NCBI GenBank assembly: GCA_024701455.1
Contig: JABXYP010000001.1
Coordinates: forward strand, 2,298,001-2,362,000
DNA: 64,000 bases
DNA from: Bacillus sp. A301a_S52
Lineage (GTDB): Bacteria > Bacillota > Bacilli > Bacillales > Salisediminibacteriaceae
Direction: 5' to 3'
Of this stretch, positions 28,723 through 37,000 are shown piece after piece. The notes beneath the pieces were generated by a model, which had not been told where the DNA came from, ran no database searches, and saw only the letters and a program-made list of their open reading frames with translations. The stretch's first letter is position 1; every line of letters starts with the position of its first letter. Position numbers and translations under genes: made by a program.

Positions 28723-28745
28723 TGACTAATATTTAAAATTGGTCA
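28723..28745. promoter_or_regulatory. Operator-like palindrome in front of yhgE
   Basis: A 23-base imperfect palindrome with half-sites TGACTAATATT and AATTGGTCA. It resembles the site in front of the TetR gene at 29434-29456 (shared TGACTAA at one end and GTCA at the other). It lies 22 bases before the yhgE start, between the regulator's terminator and the gene. Confidence 0.55.
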
Positions 28746-28759
28746 TTTTAATAAAATAG

Positions 28760-28781
28760 AAAAACTTGGCTGATTGCCAAG
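28760..28781 (-). terminator. Terminator of the TetR gene
   Basis: Minus-strand stem CTTGGC/GCCAAG (28765-28770 with 28776-28781, 5-base loop) followed by TTTTT. It separates the regulator from yhgE, so yhgE should have its own promoter. Confidence 0.8.
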
Positions 28782-28834
28782 CTTGCTAAACTAAGCTCAT
28801 TTTAGGAATAAATAACTCCACATAATATAAACAA

Positions 28835-29419
28835 CTAAATTTCTTGATTATGAACAAGTGAAAAAAGAATGTGATTATTAAAAATGTGAATAATCTCTTC
28901 TTTAGACAATGAGTAGTAATCTTTTTCAAATTCGACGACGAGAGTCATATATTGTTTATAGAGTAAATATGCCGTAATTTCAGGTGTTGATAAATAAATT
29001 TTCCTCTGTGTGTGTGCGTGAATTAACAATTGTTTTAAATATTCAACGATTGCCCTCTCCACCCTTTTAAGAGCATTATGAGCGTGTATAGTACCTGACC
29101 AACTTACTTCTTCACTTAATTTTTGCAAAAATTGATGTTTTTTTCGATAGGTAAGAAGCTCGTACAATACATTGTTAATATTTTCTTTTACGCCTTTGGC
29201 GGGATCGATATATTGATGACATATATATGCCATATCCTCAATAATATTCTGTAAAATAGCATTAAATAATTCTTCTTTATTTTTAAATGCTGTATAGATC
29301 GTGCCTTTACCTATATGGGCCGCTGCTGCTACTTTATCCATCGTCGTCCCTTTATAACCATATTCAGAAAAGGTGGCTGTGGCCGCATCTAATATTTTTT
29401 GACGCTTATTTTTAACCAT
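28835..29419 (-). CDS. TetR-family regulator (YhgD-like)
   Basis: 194 residues. The N-terminal helix-turn-helix is KILDAATATFSEYGYKGTTMDKVAAAAHIGKGTIYTAFKNKEEL (about residues 6-50, typical TetR); the ligand-binding C-terminal part is divergent, as usual. Of two in-frame ATGs I prefer 29419: AGAAGGGG is 6 bases away, while the ATG at 29425 touches it. It lies upstream of yhgE like B. subtilis yhgD. Matching palindromes before itself and yhgE suggest it represses both. The inducer is unknown. Confidence 0.88.
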   Translation of the reverse strand: MVKNKRQKILDAATATFSEYGYKGTTMDKVAAAAHIGKGTIYTAFKNKEELFNAILQNIIEDMAYICHQYIDPAKGVKENINNVLYELLTYRKKHQFLQKLSEEVSWSGTIHAHNALKRVERAIVEYLKQLLIHAHTQRKIYLSTPEITAYLLYKQYMTLVVEFEKDYYSLSKEEIIHIFNNHILFSLVHNQEI

Positions 29420-29433
29420 GTGCATCCCCTTCT

Positions 29434-29456
29434 TGACTAAAATTGATTTTCAGTCA
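29434..29456. promoter_or_regulatory. Operator-like palindrome in front of the TetR gene
   Basis: A 23-base palindrome, half-sites TGACTAAAATT and ATTTTCAGTCA, 9 of 11 positions symmetric. It lies between the predicted -10 TATAAT (minus strand, 29474-29479) and the ribosome binding site, a position suited to autorepression. Confidence 0.55.
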
Positions 29457-29770
29457 TTTATTTGTCATCATACATTATACTTATTAGCTTATCAAGTTTT
29501 TTTATAAACGCACTTAATATTTCTTAAATAAAACTAGGTCATTTTGGCTTTTTCATAAATCATTTGAATTGCTAATTCTTAAGGCCTAATATAGAAAAAA
29601 CGTTAATCGACACTATTTATTCTCAATAAATTGCATATCATGCCATTATTCTCCAAAGTTAATCAGGTCAAAAGTCCCTATAAAAATTGCTTCTCTATGA
29701 CTAGTCTTTTTATGCGATAATAATACCTGTGCTTTTATAAATTATTTACAGCTAAGGGTGGTTAGTTCTA

Positions 29771-31171
29771 ATGAAAGAAAAAAAAGTTAAGTTAGGTTTA
29801 GGAATCGGCGCATTAGCCATTGTGGTAATAGCAGGGATATTAGTATATTCTCTTCTATCATCACCAGAAGCAAAACTAGCAAGTGCATTACAGCAAATGG
29901 TCGAAGAAGATGTTATTCAAACTGAAAGTGACTTTAATTTAGCTCTTGATATTGATGCTGATCCTGAACTTTTAGGAATTTATACTGATGAAGACCAAGC
30001 ATCTATGGATTTAGTCATGGATATGATGCAAAACATTCACGGTACCAGCTCAGTAATTATTGACAATGAAAATAAAGTGATGGAAATTGGCTCCTCTTTT
30101 GGTATTACTGGTGATGTTCAAGGCGAAGAGATCGACCTACAAATTCCTTTCCACTTATATTTTGATGAAGAGCAAAATGAAATGGGTATTGATTTAGACC
30201 CTTATGCCGCATTTTTACCTGAAGTTATTGATCTAATAGCTTATAACGTCGTCCCTAATATTCCAGATGCTGAAGAATCCCTCGCCATGTATACAAACGG
30301 TGAAGATGTCAGTGATTTTCTAGCTAATGAGCTTTCTAGCTTAGTTGTCCCTGTTATTGAAGAAGGATTTACTGGTAAAAAACTGACTGAACCTATGGAT
30401 TTTGATGAAAGCTTGTTTTATGATAATGAAGAAGATGGAAAAGCTCTTAACATCTTCATACTAGAACACATGTTCGATTACTTAAATGAACATAGCGAAG
30501 ATGATGTTGTAACAGAAGAAAACGGTTGGATCGTTGTTAACGTGGGAGAAGATCTTCTACTTGATGCTTTTATTTACGGATTGGAAGAAGTTGAAAAAGA
30601 TAGTGAAGCAAAAGAAGTATACGAAGGTTTTTACGAAGGAGAAGTAGCCACACATATTGAGGAACTTAATGATGCTAAAGAAGATTTAGAAAATCTCTCT
30701 TTCTCTATTGAAGCAAGCTTCCTCATCGAACAAGGTAGAATAGTAGAAAGTAAATCGACTATGTCATTATCAATGTCACAAGATGGTGTTTCTATTTCCT
30801 TAACTGGCGATACTTCTTCTACTTATTCTTATGGTGACGATGTTGAATTTGCTTTCTATAATGCAGAGCGTGAGGAATTGACAGAAGCAGATATGGAAAA
30901 TATCGCTTTTGAATTACAATCTGTGTTTGAAACTTATCTATTGGAAAATATGGATTACGATTATTATGACGAAGATTATTATGAGGAAGACTTCTTCGAT
31001 TATGAATTAACCGATGAAGAGTTGGAGTTCTTAGAAGCAATAGAAAATCAAGAAGTCACTCACGAGGATCTCGGTCTTTCTGAAGAAGATATGTACTACA
31101 TGGTATTAGAATATGAGTTCTCTGGTTTCGTAGCAGAAGGTACTTCCGACCTTTATTTACCTGAAGATTAA
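29771..31171 (+). CDS. DUF6583-like membrane-anchored acidic protein
   Basis: 466 residues. A basic N-terminus MKEKKVKLG is followed by one membrane segment (about 9-29, GLGIGALAIVVIAGILVYSLL), after which the whole chain is extracellular by prediction, very rich in Asp and Glu and almost free of cysteine, ending in the acidic stretch DYDYYDEDYYEEDFFDYEL. It has the look of DUF6583-type proteins of Bacillaceae; no enzymatic motif is visible. Acidic surface proteins are common in alkaliphiles and halophiles. The start follows AAGGGTGG. The 310 bases before it show no other gene. A strong terminator follows. Confidence 0.7.
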   Translation: MKEKKVKLGLGIGALAIVVIAGILVYSLLSSPEAKLASALQQMVEEDVIQTESDFNLALDIDADPELLGIYTDEDQASMDLVMDMMQNIHGTSSVIIDNENKVMEIGSSFGITGDVQGEEIDLQIPFHLYFDEEQNEMGIDLDPYAAFLPEVIDLIAYNVVPNIPDAEESLAMYTNGEDVSDFLANELSSLVVPVIEEGFTGKKLTEPMDFDESLFYDNEEDGKALNIFILEHMFDYLNEHSEDDVVTEENGWIVVNVGEDLLLDAFIYGLEEVEKDSEAKEVYEGFYEGEVATHIEELNDAKEDLENLSFSIEASFLIEQGRIVESKSTMSLSMSQDGVSISLTGDTSSTYSYGDDVEFAFYNAEREELTEADMENIAFELQSVFETYLLENMDYDYYDEDYYEEDFFDYELTDEELEFLEAIENQEVTHEDLGLSEEDMYYMVLEYEFSGFVAEGTSDLYLPED

Positions 31172-31212
31172 TAAAATAACTCCTTAAAAATTGAAGTGTT
31201 TTAGAAACTGCT

Positions 31213-31245
31213 AAGCTGGGATAACGTATATCCCAGCTTTTTCTA
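31213..31245 (+). terminator. Intrinsic terminator after the DUF6583-like gene
   Basis: 11-bp stem AAGCTGGGATA (31213-31223) with TATCCCAGCTT (31229-31239), 5-base loop, followed by TTTCT. Confidence 0.85.
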
Positions 31246-31433
31246 TTTATTTTAGTACGATTAAATATGACTGGAGATCCGCTCTAAGAGAAGTACCTGT
31301 CTATATTGGGGGGATCAAGGGTTTAGCTGTTTTTTTAAGGATTATGTCGCATGGTATTTAATAAAATATTCATCGCTCATTTTAATTAAGGAGAATACAT
31401 GTAAACATTAATAAAGGGGAGATTTTTAGTTAA

Positions 31434-32633
31434 TCAAGTGTCCCGACGAGAGTTTGACGCATTGTGTGCAATTTCAAAGTCTTCTTCCCTATTTAAACAC
31501 AAACTACTAGCCATAAAAGTGCCAATAGGCGTTTTAACGATCAAAACACTCCCTTTTGTTAGCAATTGAAATGCATGTTTATTCATATCCAGTTGAATTA
31601 AATAAACAGGAAGTCCTAATTTTAAATAAAGAGTCGGATGAACAAATTTATTAAAATAAATAAGTTGATTTAATAAAAAATCTTTTTGAACAAGAGTGAT
31701 TAAAACTAGCCTTACGTAATGATTCACTATTCTAGCTATGATATTACTGGATCTATAAGTAGGAATAATATGATAGAGATCTGTTCTAAAACGGTAATAT
31801 AGTTCATTTATGAGTCCTGTCTTAGAGTTTTTAAATGTATTTTGCTCTAATTGAACGAGCATGTTAATTAAAACCTTTTCAGCCTTCTTTAACTTGAGTT
31901 TCTTTAAAAAGTCGTCTACAAATTGTGTATCATATCCACTTTGTGATAAATAGTAAAAATCTACTGCATCTCGTATGCGTTTTTTTCCATTAGTCCCCAC
32001 CTCAGCGATTAATATAATCATATTAAATTCATCACTTGGTATATGAATGATCTCTTCATTAATCACTAGTGTCTGATTTGTAGACCAAAGCAATGGTTCA
32101 ACTAACCACGTGCATTCACTTAATGGAAATCCTCCGATATTGATTTCAATATCTACCATAAAACTCGAGGTTATTTTTCGATAAGACGCAACCCCACATA
32201 TGTTTCCCGTGTTATTTGTCGCATAAGGATAGTTTTCTAATGTATAGCCTTTTTTCAGCAAAATCACATGAGCTTTCCAAAAGTCATTTAGCTCTTTTAC
32301 CAATAAATCATAATCATTGCTTTGACGATCCAAATTTTTCGGATAATATTTTTTCATCGCAAGCCCTTTTAAACATATATAGTTTATACTTGCTTGATTA
32401 AAGCTGTTCATGACGTCTAGAAAACACCTCTCTTTTTTTGCTTTCTCACTTCTTATTAACTTCGAGGTATTATTGTTAAAAAACATTGGGTTAATTGACA
32501 CAAGAGAGTCGAGTAGTCTATGTTTCAGAGCATATTTATAAATAAAAGATTCATCTTCCTCTTTTTCTTTAATTTCATCTAACTGGATTCTTCCAGTACA
32601 TAAGAAAAAAAGCTTGCTATTTATATCAGTCAT
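31434..32633 (-). CDS. Nucleotidyltransferase-family protein (NTP_transf_5-like)
   Basis: 399 residues. Near residue 75 it carries YICLKGLAMKKYYPKNLDRQSNDYDLLVKE, the K-G ... R ... DYDLL pattern of the uncharacterised nucleotidyltransferase family (PF14907 type), with the acidic pair expected to bind metal. Members of this family occur in RiPP clusters, for example next to the kinase of the lasso peptide paeninodin. Start ATG after AGAAGGAGCATTTAT. It is downstream of the 20-residue peptide gene, past a terminator, and last of the minus-strand cluster 31434-36190. Target unknown; modification of the peptide is inference. Confidence 0.7.
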   Translation of the reverse strand: MTDINSKLFFLCTGRIQLDEIKEKEEDESFIYKYALKHRLLDSLVSINPMFFNNNTSKLIRSEKAKKERCFLDVMNSFNQASINYICLKGLAMKKYYPKNLDRQSNDYDLLVKELNDFWKAHVILLKKGYTLENYPYATNNTGNICGVASYRKITSSFMVDIEINIGGFPLSECTWLVEPLLWSTNQTLVINEEIIHIPSDEFNMIILIAEVGTNGKKRIRDAVDFYYLSQSGYDTQFVDDFLKKLKLKKAEKVLINMLVQLEQNTFKNSKTGLINELYYRFRTDLYHIIPTYRSSNIIARIVNHYVRLVLITLVQKDFLLNQLIYFNKFVHPTLYLKLGLPVYLIQLDMNKHAFQLLTKGSVLIVKTPIGTFMASSLCLNREEDFEIAHNASNSRRDT

Positions 32634-32710
32634 ATAAATGCTCCTTCTATTAAATACATTTTCTAATATGCTATTAACTTTAAATTATTGATAGAAAACT
32701 ATGGCTCACT

Positions 32711-32746
32711 GAAAAAAGAGAGGACGTTCCATAGGAACCCCTCTTC
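32711..32746 (-). terminator. Terminator directly after the 20-residue peptide gene
   Basis: Minus-strand stem GAAGAGGGGTTCC with GGAACGTCCTCTC (one mismatched position), 3-base loop, followed by TTTTTTC. It lies 28 bases after the peptide stop and before the nucleotidyltransferase gene; a partly read-through terminator here would give excess peptide mRNA over downstream enzyme. Confidence 0.8.
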
Positions 32747-32773
32747 AAAGTTTTAAAACATCATTGTTGTTTG

Positions 32774-32836
32774 CTATTTTTTGTTTTTTTTGGCCACAAC
32801 TTTTACTTTTTTTCCTATCGTTATCATTTGTCCCAT
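32774..32836 (-). CDS. 20-residue lysine-rich peptide (candidate precursor)
   Basis: Encodes MGQMITIGKKVKVVAKKNKK. The ATG at 32836 has an ideal ribosome binding site (AAGGAGGTGG, 6-base gap to ATG including TAGC), the best in this part of the window, and its stop is followed by an intrinsic terminator. Seven of 20 residues are lysine and there is no acidic residue, cysteine, serine or tryptophan, so the net charge is strongly positive. It sits between an exporter gene and a nucleotidyltransferase gene, with a radical SAM gene upstream. I do not recognise a family. Its role as substrate of the neighbouring enzymes is inference; a free cationic peptide or chance frame remains possible. Confidence 0.55.
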   Translation of the reverse strand: MGQMITIGKKVKVVAKKNKK

Positions 32837-32867
32837 GCTACCACCTCCTTAAGATAAAGAAAGAATT

Positions 32868-32896
32868 TATTATAAACACAAAAAAAGTGTTTATAA
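32868..32896 (-). promoter_or_regulatory. Palindrome with -10 box in front of the peptide gene
   Basis: Perfect 10-bp inverted repeat TTATAAACAC (32870-32879) with GTGTTTATAA (32887-32896), 7-base A/T loop. On the minus strand it contains TATAAT (32869-32874) about 33 bases before the peptide start, with a weak -35. It could be a promoter-operator, or a terminator for the MFS gene. Confidence 0.4.
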
Positions 32897-32900
32897 ATCT

Positions 32901-34154
32901 TTAGGAAAATGTCAATACATCTAGCTTTATAAGTACTATCATTAACACAGTCATGGTCATAGACGACATAAGAAAGATCCAATGTACTTCTATCACCTCT
33001 CCTAGCAAGCCAGCACTTAAGAAAGAAATTGGGGTAGCAATCTTCATTAACATTGAGGTTGTACCAGAAACTCTTCCAAGTAAATGTGCAGGAGTCGACT
33101 CTTGCCTTAAGGTTTGATAATGAACATTAATAAACACAGTACAAAAACCAATTAACACCATGCCAGCCATTAATATATTCCAATGAAAAGAAACAAACAA
33201 TAAAAACTGACCGCTTGCTCCTATGCAGATGGCGAAAATAATGAGTTTCCCTCTTCTAAACAGTTCTCTACTTTTCTTTGCACTCAATGCTGCTAGAATA
33301 CCACCAATTGCAGTACTTGCTAGTACTATTCCTAACTGGGCAGATGTTAAATTGAATTTGTCTAACGCATAAAAAATGATGACCGCACTGGAAATCCCAG
33401 AAGCCATATTTAAACACAAAATCGTTAGCGTCATAGAGAATAATCGATGATTTTGCTTGACTTCTAGCCAACCTTCTTTAATCTCAGTCCAAAATGGTTT
33501 TGAGTTAGGTTGCTTGTCGTTTCTGCTAAGTAAATGATTTTCTTCAATATGTGAAAAGCTTATTAATCCTACAACCATGCTAAACCCGAAAATCGTAACA
33601 ATTAATCCGTTGGAATATGACAATGCTACTAATAATACACCCGCTAGTCCTGGACCTATTGTGTTACTAATTTGATACCCTAAAGAAATGACCGAATTAG
33701 CCGTTGTTAACTGATTTCTCTCGACAATCTGTGGAAGAGAGCTGTGGAATCCATTCCAAAAGCAATAGCCAAACGCCGATATTAAGAAACCTATCATGTA
33801 TATATTTCCGAGAGACATAGTAGCATTTTTTAACAAAAAAACTAATAGTATAAGCAGAATAATTTGCATTAAAAGCGAGTACCTCATAAAATTCTTCCGC
33901 TTCGTTCTATCTACAATTACACCTATAAAAATACCTAAAATAATGTTAGGAGCAAAGTCTAGAGCTCTCATAGTACTCATAGCCAATGTTGAGTGACTCA
34001 AGTCAAAAATGATCAAAGGGATTGCTAATAAATAAACATGAAAGGTAAAATCATAAATGATCGTAGCTACCCACATGGTCATAAACGATTTGTTTTTCCA
34101 AATAATCTCTTTTCCAATGATTGTTCTATCTATCTGCCTATATTCGCTATTCAT
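32901..34154 (-). CDS. MFS transporter, EntS-like (DHA3 type)
   Basis: 417 residues with 12 predicted membrane segments. It opens SFMTMWVATIIYDFTFHVYLLAIPLIIFDL, carries the loop 2-3 motif GVIVDRTKRKNFMRYS and the repeated ESTPAHLLGRVSGT, which mark the MFS_3 / enterobactin-exporter branch that mostly exports peptides, siderophores and drugs. Start ATG after GAAAGGCCATGCT, 24 bases after the kinase-like gene. Between a radical SAM gene and a peptide gene, export of the cluster's product or self-protection is the likely role, by inference. Confidence 0.85.
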   Translation of the reverse strand: MNSEYRQIDRTIIGKEIIWKNKSFMTMWVATIIYDFTFHVYLLAIPLIIFDLSHSTLAMSTMRALDFAPNIILGIFIGVIVDRTKRKNFMRYSLLMQIILLILLVFLLKNATMSLGNIYMIGFLISAFGYCFWNGFHSSLPQIVERNQLTTANSVISLGYQISNTIGPGLAGVLLVALSYSNGLIVTIFGFSMVVGLISFSHIEENHLLSRNDKQPNSKPFWTEIKEGWLEVKQNHRLFSMTLTILCLNMASGISSAVIIFYALDKFNLTSAQLGIVLASTAIGGILAALSAKKSRELFRRGKLIIFAICIGASGQFLLFVSFHWNILMAGMVLIGFCTVFINVHYQTLRQESTPAHLLGRVSGTTSMLMKIATPISFLSAGLLGEVIEVHWIFLMSSMTMTVLMIVLIKLDVLTFS

Positions 34155-34178
34155 AGCATGGCCTTTCTCATTAAAATG

Positions 34179-34859
34179 TTAAAGCAAGAGATTGTTTTTA
34201 ATTGTTTCGTGAATTAAAAATGGAGCAACACGACAATCCAATTTAGTAACACTTCCCCACTTATGTTTGTTGTGACTCATTAATTTCATGAGTATTTGTC
34301 TTAATTTAGTTTGAAAATCAACATATTGTTCTTGCAGCCATTCATTTGGATAAGCATTCTTCTTATAAAGGGAGTATTCCACTCGTTCACCCTTAAATTT
34401 AGTCATATCTAACCCGGATTCTCTGTAACCTATTTTCTTTTTCCTTTTCAATGCAAATTCAGGATCGATATCAAAACAAAATGTGATATCAGGACTCACG
34501 ACATCCATCGTCGTCGTCATTAATTCTTCAATTGAACATCCCCTTACCATCTCTGTAGCAAAAAAAGTTAAGAGGAACTTATCTAAAATCACATATTCCC
34601 CTTTACTTAGCTTATTTTTTATTTCCCATTCTTGTCGGCACAACACTTTTGAAATAACAGCATAACGACTTGCAATATTTGAAATAAACTCCGTTTCATC
34701 TAATCGTTCAAGCATGACTTCCACAATGTCGTGACGATATAATGGATATGTGGTGACTGGTATATCATTTAATGTTAAATAGTCAACCAATAAATGACAT
34801 TGAGTGGTTTTACCGGCCCCATCTAAACCTTCTAACGCAATTAGTTTTCCGTTTGCCAC
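34179..34859 (-). CDS. Thymidylate-kinase-like protein, divergent
   Basis: 226 residues. The Walker A loop is LEGLDGAGKTTQ near the N-terminus, as in dTMP kinases. The family's DRY motif is replaced by DKF in YVILDKFLLTFFATEMV and the lid region reads KRKKKIGYRESGLD, so the substrate may differ from dTMP. Start GTG 34859 has GAGGTG at suitable spacing; a TTG at 34877 overlapping the radical SAM stop is possible. Its place in the cluster (radical SAM, this gene, exporter, peptide, nucleotidyltransferase) suggests phosphorylation of a peptide or nucleotide intermediate; this is inference. The housekeeping tmk is expected elsewhere. Confidence 0.72.
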   Translation of the reverse strand: MANGKLIALEGLDGAGKTTQCHLLVDYLTLNDIPVTTYPLYRHDIVEVMLERLDETEFISNIASRYAVISKVLCRQEWEIKNKLSKGEYVILDKFLLTFFATEMVRGCSIEELMTTTMDVVSPDITFCFDIDPEFALKRKKKIGYRESGLDMTKFKGERVEYSLYKKNAYPNEWLQEQYVDFQTKLRQILMKLMSHNKHKWGSVTKLDCRVAPFLIHETIKNNLLL

Positions 34860-34873
34860 GTTATCACCACACC

Positions 34874-36190
34874 TCAATTTTTTAAGATGAATTTATAATT
34901 ACTATCATTATGAGTTCCAGGAGTATGCTCTATTAAGCGTGTTGTATAACGGGTTTCACTTTTCAAGAAGCGACAAATTTGATCAATCATTGAATTATAA
35001 TTACCTGCCACACACGTATTACAGCTCAATCGTGCCCCATCGGTGAGTTCACTACCCACACCATTTTCAACCACGTTATATAGAGATGCCATCGTATCAT
35101 CTTTATCAAGCATGCCTATAAATGATTCTCTTCTAAATTTTGCATCTAATGTTGCTAACCAACATGCTGAAAAATCATTTTGAACACCAAAAAATAATCT
35201 GTGTTTACTATTATGACAATTATTTAATTCATCAGGTGTTGAATAATACGTTTTGTCAAATTCTGTGTAAGTTTGGCGTTGCACAAGATGAGGAACAACC
35301 GTTCTAAACTCATAACAATGCATCATTTCAACGGTTTTTAAATCATGAACCACTTTTTCAAAGTCATCTCTAGAAAACCCACCGTTTACTTTTCCAAATG
35401 TTTCTTGGCTGTAAACAACAAAATCAACACCTAAATTTTTTGCTAGTGTTGCAAAAGGTACTATCTCTTTCATATTTGCTTTTTGAATTACAAAGTGCAT
35501 GCCTATAAGAGTATCATTTGAACATCTGACTTTCTCTTCAACCATTTTTTCTATACCTACTAACCTTTCTTTTAAGCCTTTTACTCCATGGGTTCGTTGA
35601 TATGTCTCTTCTTTAGAAGCATCAATGCTAACCCTTATTAATTTTGAATAATCAAGTAACGTTCTCCTTATAGTTTCATCTATAAGTCGTTTACCAGCTG
35701 TATAAACTCTTACGGCACTCCCTAAATCATGCGCTCCCTTTATTAGAGTATGAATACCTTTATGATTTAATGGTTCTCCAGGACCTGCGAGGCTTACCAT
35801 TCGAAATGTAGAAGGATATCTTATTCTTAACTCTTTTATACGTTTTAAAGCTAAATCAACCTGTAAACTTTGTTGAAAGCCTTCTAATCCCCTAGTTAAT
35901 GCCGTAAAACACATTGGGCATCTGTCCGTACAGGAATTTGTGGTATCGAGATATAATATAAAAAAGGTATTTCCACCATATTTAACAAGTTGTTCCACAT
36001 ACCACACGGGGTTTAAATCCATTAAGAAAAAATTTGCAGAAGTACAAGGTACAATAATAGCATCGCCATCACTTTCTCTCGTGATCTCAATTTTATGATA
36101 CATTTGCACCCATTCTCTCGGTAAAAAAGGGTTGTCACGACTAGGTTGCTGTAAACATTTTAGATAATTCACATCCTGAAGTGTTTTCAT
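34874..36190 (-). CDS. Radical SAM protein with C-terminal cysteine cluster
   Basis: 438 residues. The radical SAM [4Fe-4S] motif CxxxCxxC is C87, C91 and C94 in TTNSCTDRCPMCFT, with the glycine-rich AGPGEPL at 135-141. Further cysteines C325, C343, C390, C393 and C406 form a SPASM or twitch-like arrangement that could hold auxiliary iron-sulfur clusters, as in peptide-modifying enzymes. The first 70 residues form an extra N-terminal region without clear family. Start ATG 36190 after AAGGAGGGAACT; the in-frame ATG 27 bases upstream lacks a site. First gene of the cluster. Reaction unknown. Confidence 0.8.
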   Translation of the reverse strand: MKTLQDVNYLKCLQQPSRDNPFLPREWVQMYHKIEITRESDGDAIIVPCTSANFFLMDLNPVWYVEQLVKYGGNTFFILYLDTTNSCTDRCPMCFTALTRGLEGFQQSLQVDLALKRIKELRIRYPSTFRMVSLAGPGEPLNHKGIHTLIKGAHDLGSAVRVYTAGKRLIDETIRRTLLDYSKLIRVSIDASKEETYQRTHGVKGLKERLVGIEKMVEEKVRCSNDTLIGMHFVIQKANMKEIVPFATLAKNLGVDFVVYSQETFGKVNGGFSRDDFEKVVHDLKTVEMMHCYEFRTVVPHLVQRQTYTEFDKTYYSTPDELNNCHNSKHRLFFGVQNDFSACWLATLDAKFRRESFIGMLDKDDTMASLYNVVENGVGSELTDGARLSCNTCVAGNYNSMIDQICRFLKSETRYTTRLIEHTPGTHNDSNYKFILKN

Positions 36191-37000
36191 AGTTCCCTCC
36201 TTATACGTTTTCATCATTACTTAGCTTTAAAGTGACATTTAAGTAATATAGATCTGGTAGGTAGGCAAAAAACAGCCTTCTTCCCTAACCTTGTCCTCTA
36301 TTAACAAGTCAAAACTATAAAGTAGCTAGTGAGAAATCATTAAAGAGAGATTCAATCATTTTGAAAAAATACTTGAGAATCACACACAACAATAAAATGC
36401 ATCTCATTGCCTATATTCCCCCATATAAGCAGAGAATTGAATCTAGTATATTTTTTAACTACTGCAAAGAAGGTAGCTCATTAGATTGACATGATTAGCT
36501 AACTGCCAGGAGGGTAATAAGTTTGGTGCTGACATCTGAATGGACACTACAATTTCTTATTCATTATCCAGCCCTGGTTTTGAACGTATATATGAGGATT
36601 TAAGAAAATAACATAAGAGGATATTTTCGCCTTTATCGAAATACTACTTTGAATTATTTTAATAGTCAATGATATACAATTAATATAAAATATTACTAAA
36701 TTAACAGGATCAAAATTGTAATTAAAACTAGTATTTTTGTACCATTAGAACAGTTTTAATAATAATAATTTTCTTATCTTTGCTAAAGCTGATCAATTTT
36801 CAGTCAATATCTAAGATTGATAAGATACTAAAGTAGAGAGCAAAAAAATCGCCTATCCTTGTATAGTGTAAGTTTTGAACAAACATTTAAGGAGGCGATT
36901 TTTTGCGTTATTATTTTAGTTACTCTTTAATTCTTATATCTTATTTCGTTTAAATAGTAAACCTTTAACTTTGCAAAAAAGAAAGGTTCTTCTTCCTTTT
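36191..37000. other. 810-base intergenic region between the radical SAM cluster and nrdG
   Basis: AT-rich and without a gene I trust. It holds the start region of the radical SAM cluster (a TTGACT -35-like hexamer on the minus strand near 36312 with no good -10) and the inverted repeat at 36841-36905. Short frames such as 36523-36603 (26 codons, with an upstream AGGAGGG) and a 30-codon minus-strand frame near 36290-36400 exist but show no recognisable protein. The unusual length for this compact chromosome suggests decayed sequence at the edge of an acquired block. Confidence 0.5.
36841..36905. repeat. Inverted repeat with poly-A/T ends near nrdG
   Basis: CAAAAAAATCGCCT at 36841-36854 is the complement, apart from one A, of AGGCGATTTTTTG at 36893-36905. 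The 38-base loop contains AAGGAGG at its end. Read either way it looks like a bidirectional terminator; the long loop and embedded ribosome-binding-site-like sequence also fit a remnant transposon end. Confidence 0.45.

Noticed and set aside
36523..36603. 26-codon frame with an upstream AGGAGGG
   Set aside because: TTG start, no recognisable protein and a location in apparently decayed DNA; considered as a second peptide gene but the evidence is weak.
36841..36905. Intact insertion sequence at the inverted repeat
   Set aside because: No transposase frame lies inside or beside it, and no second end or target duplication could be seen.
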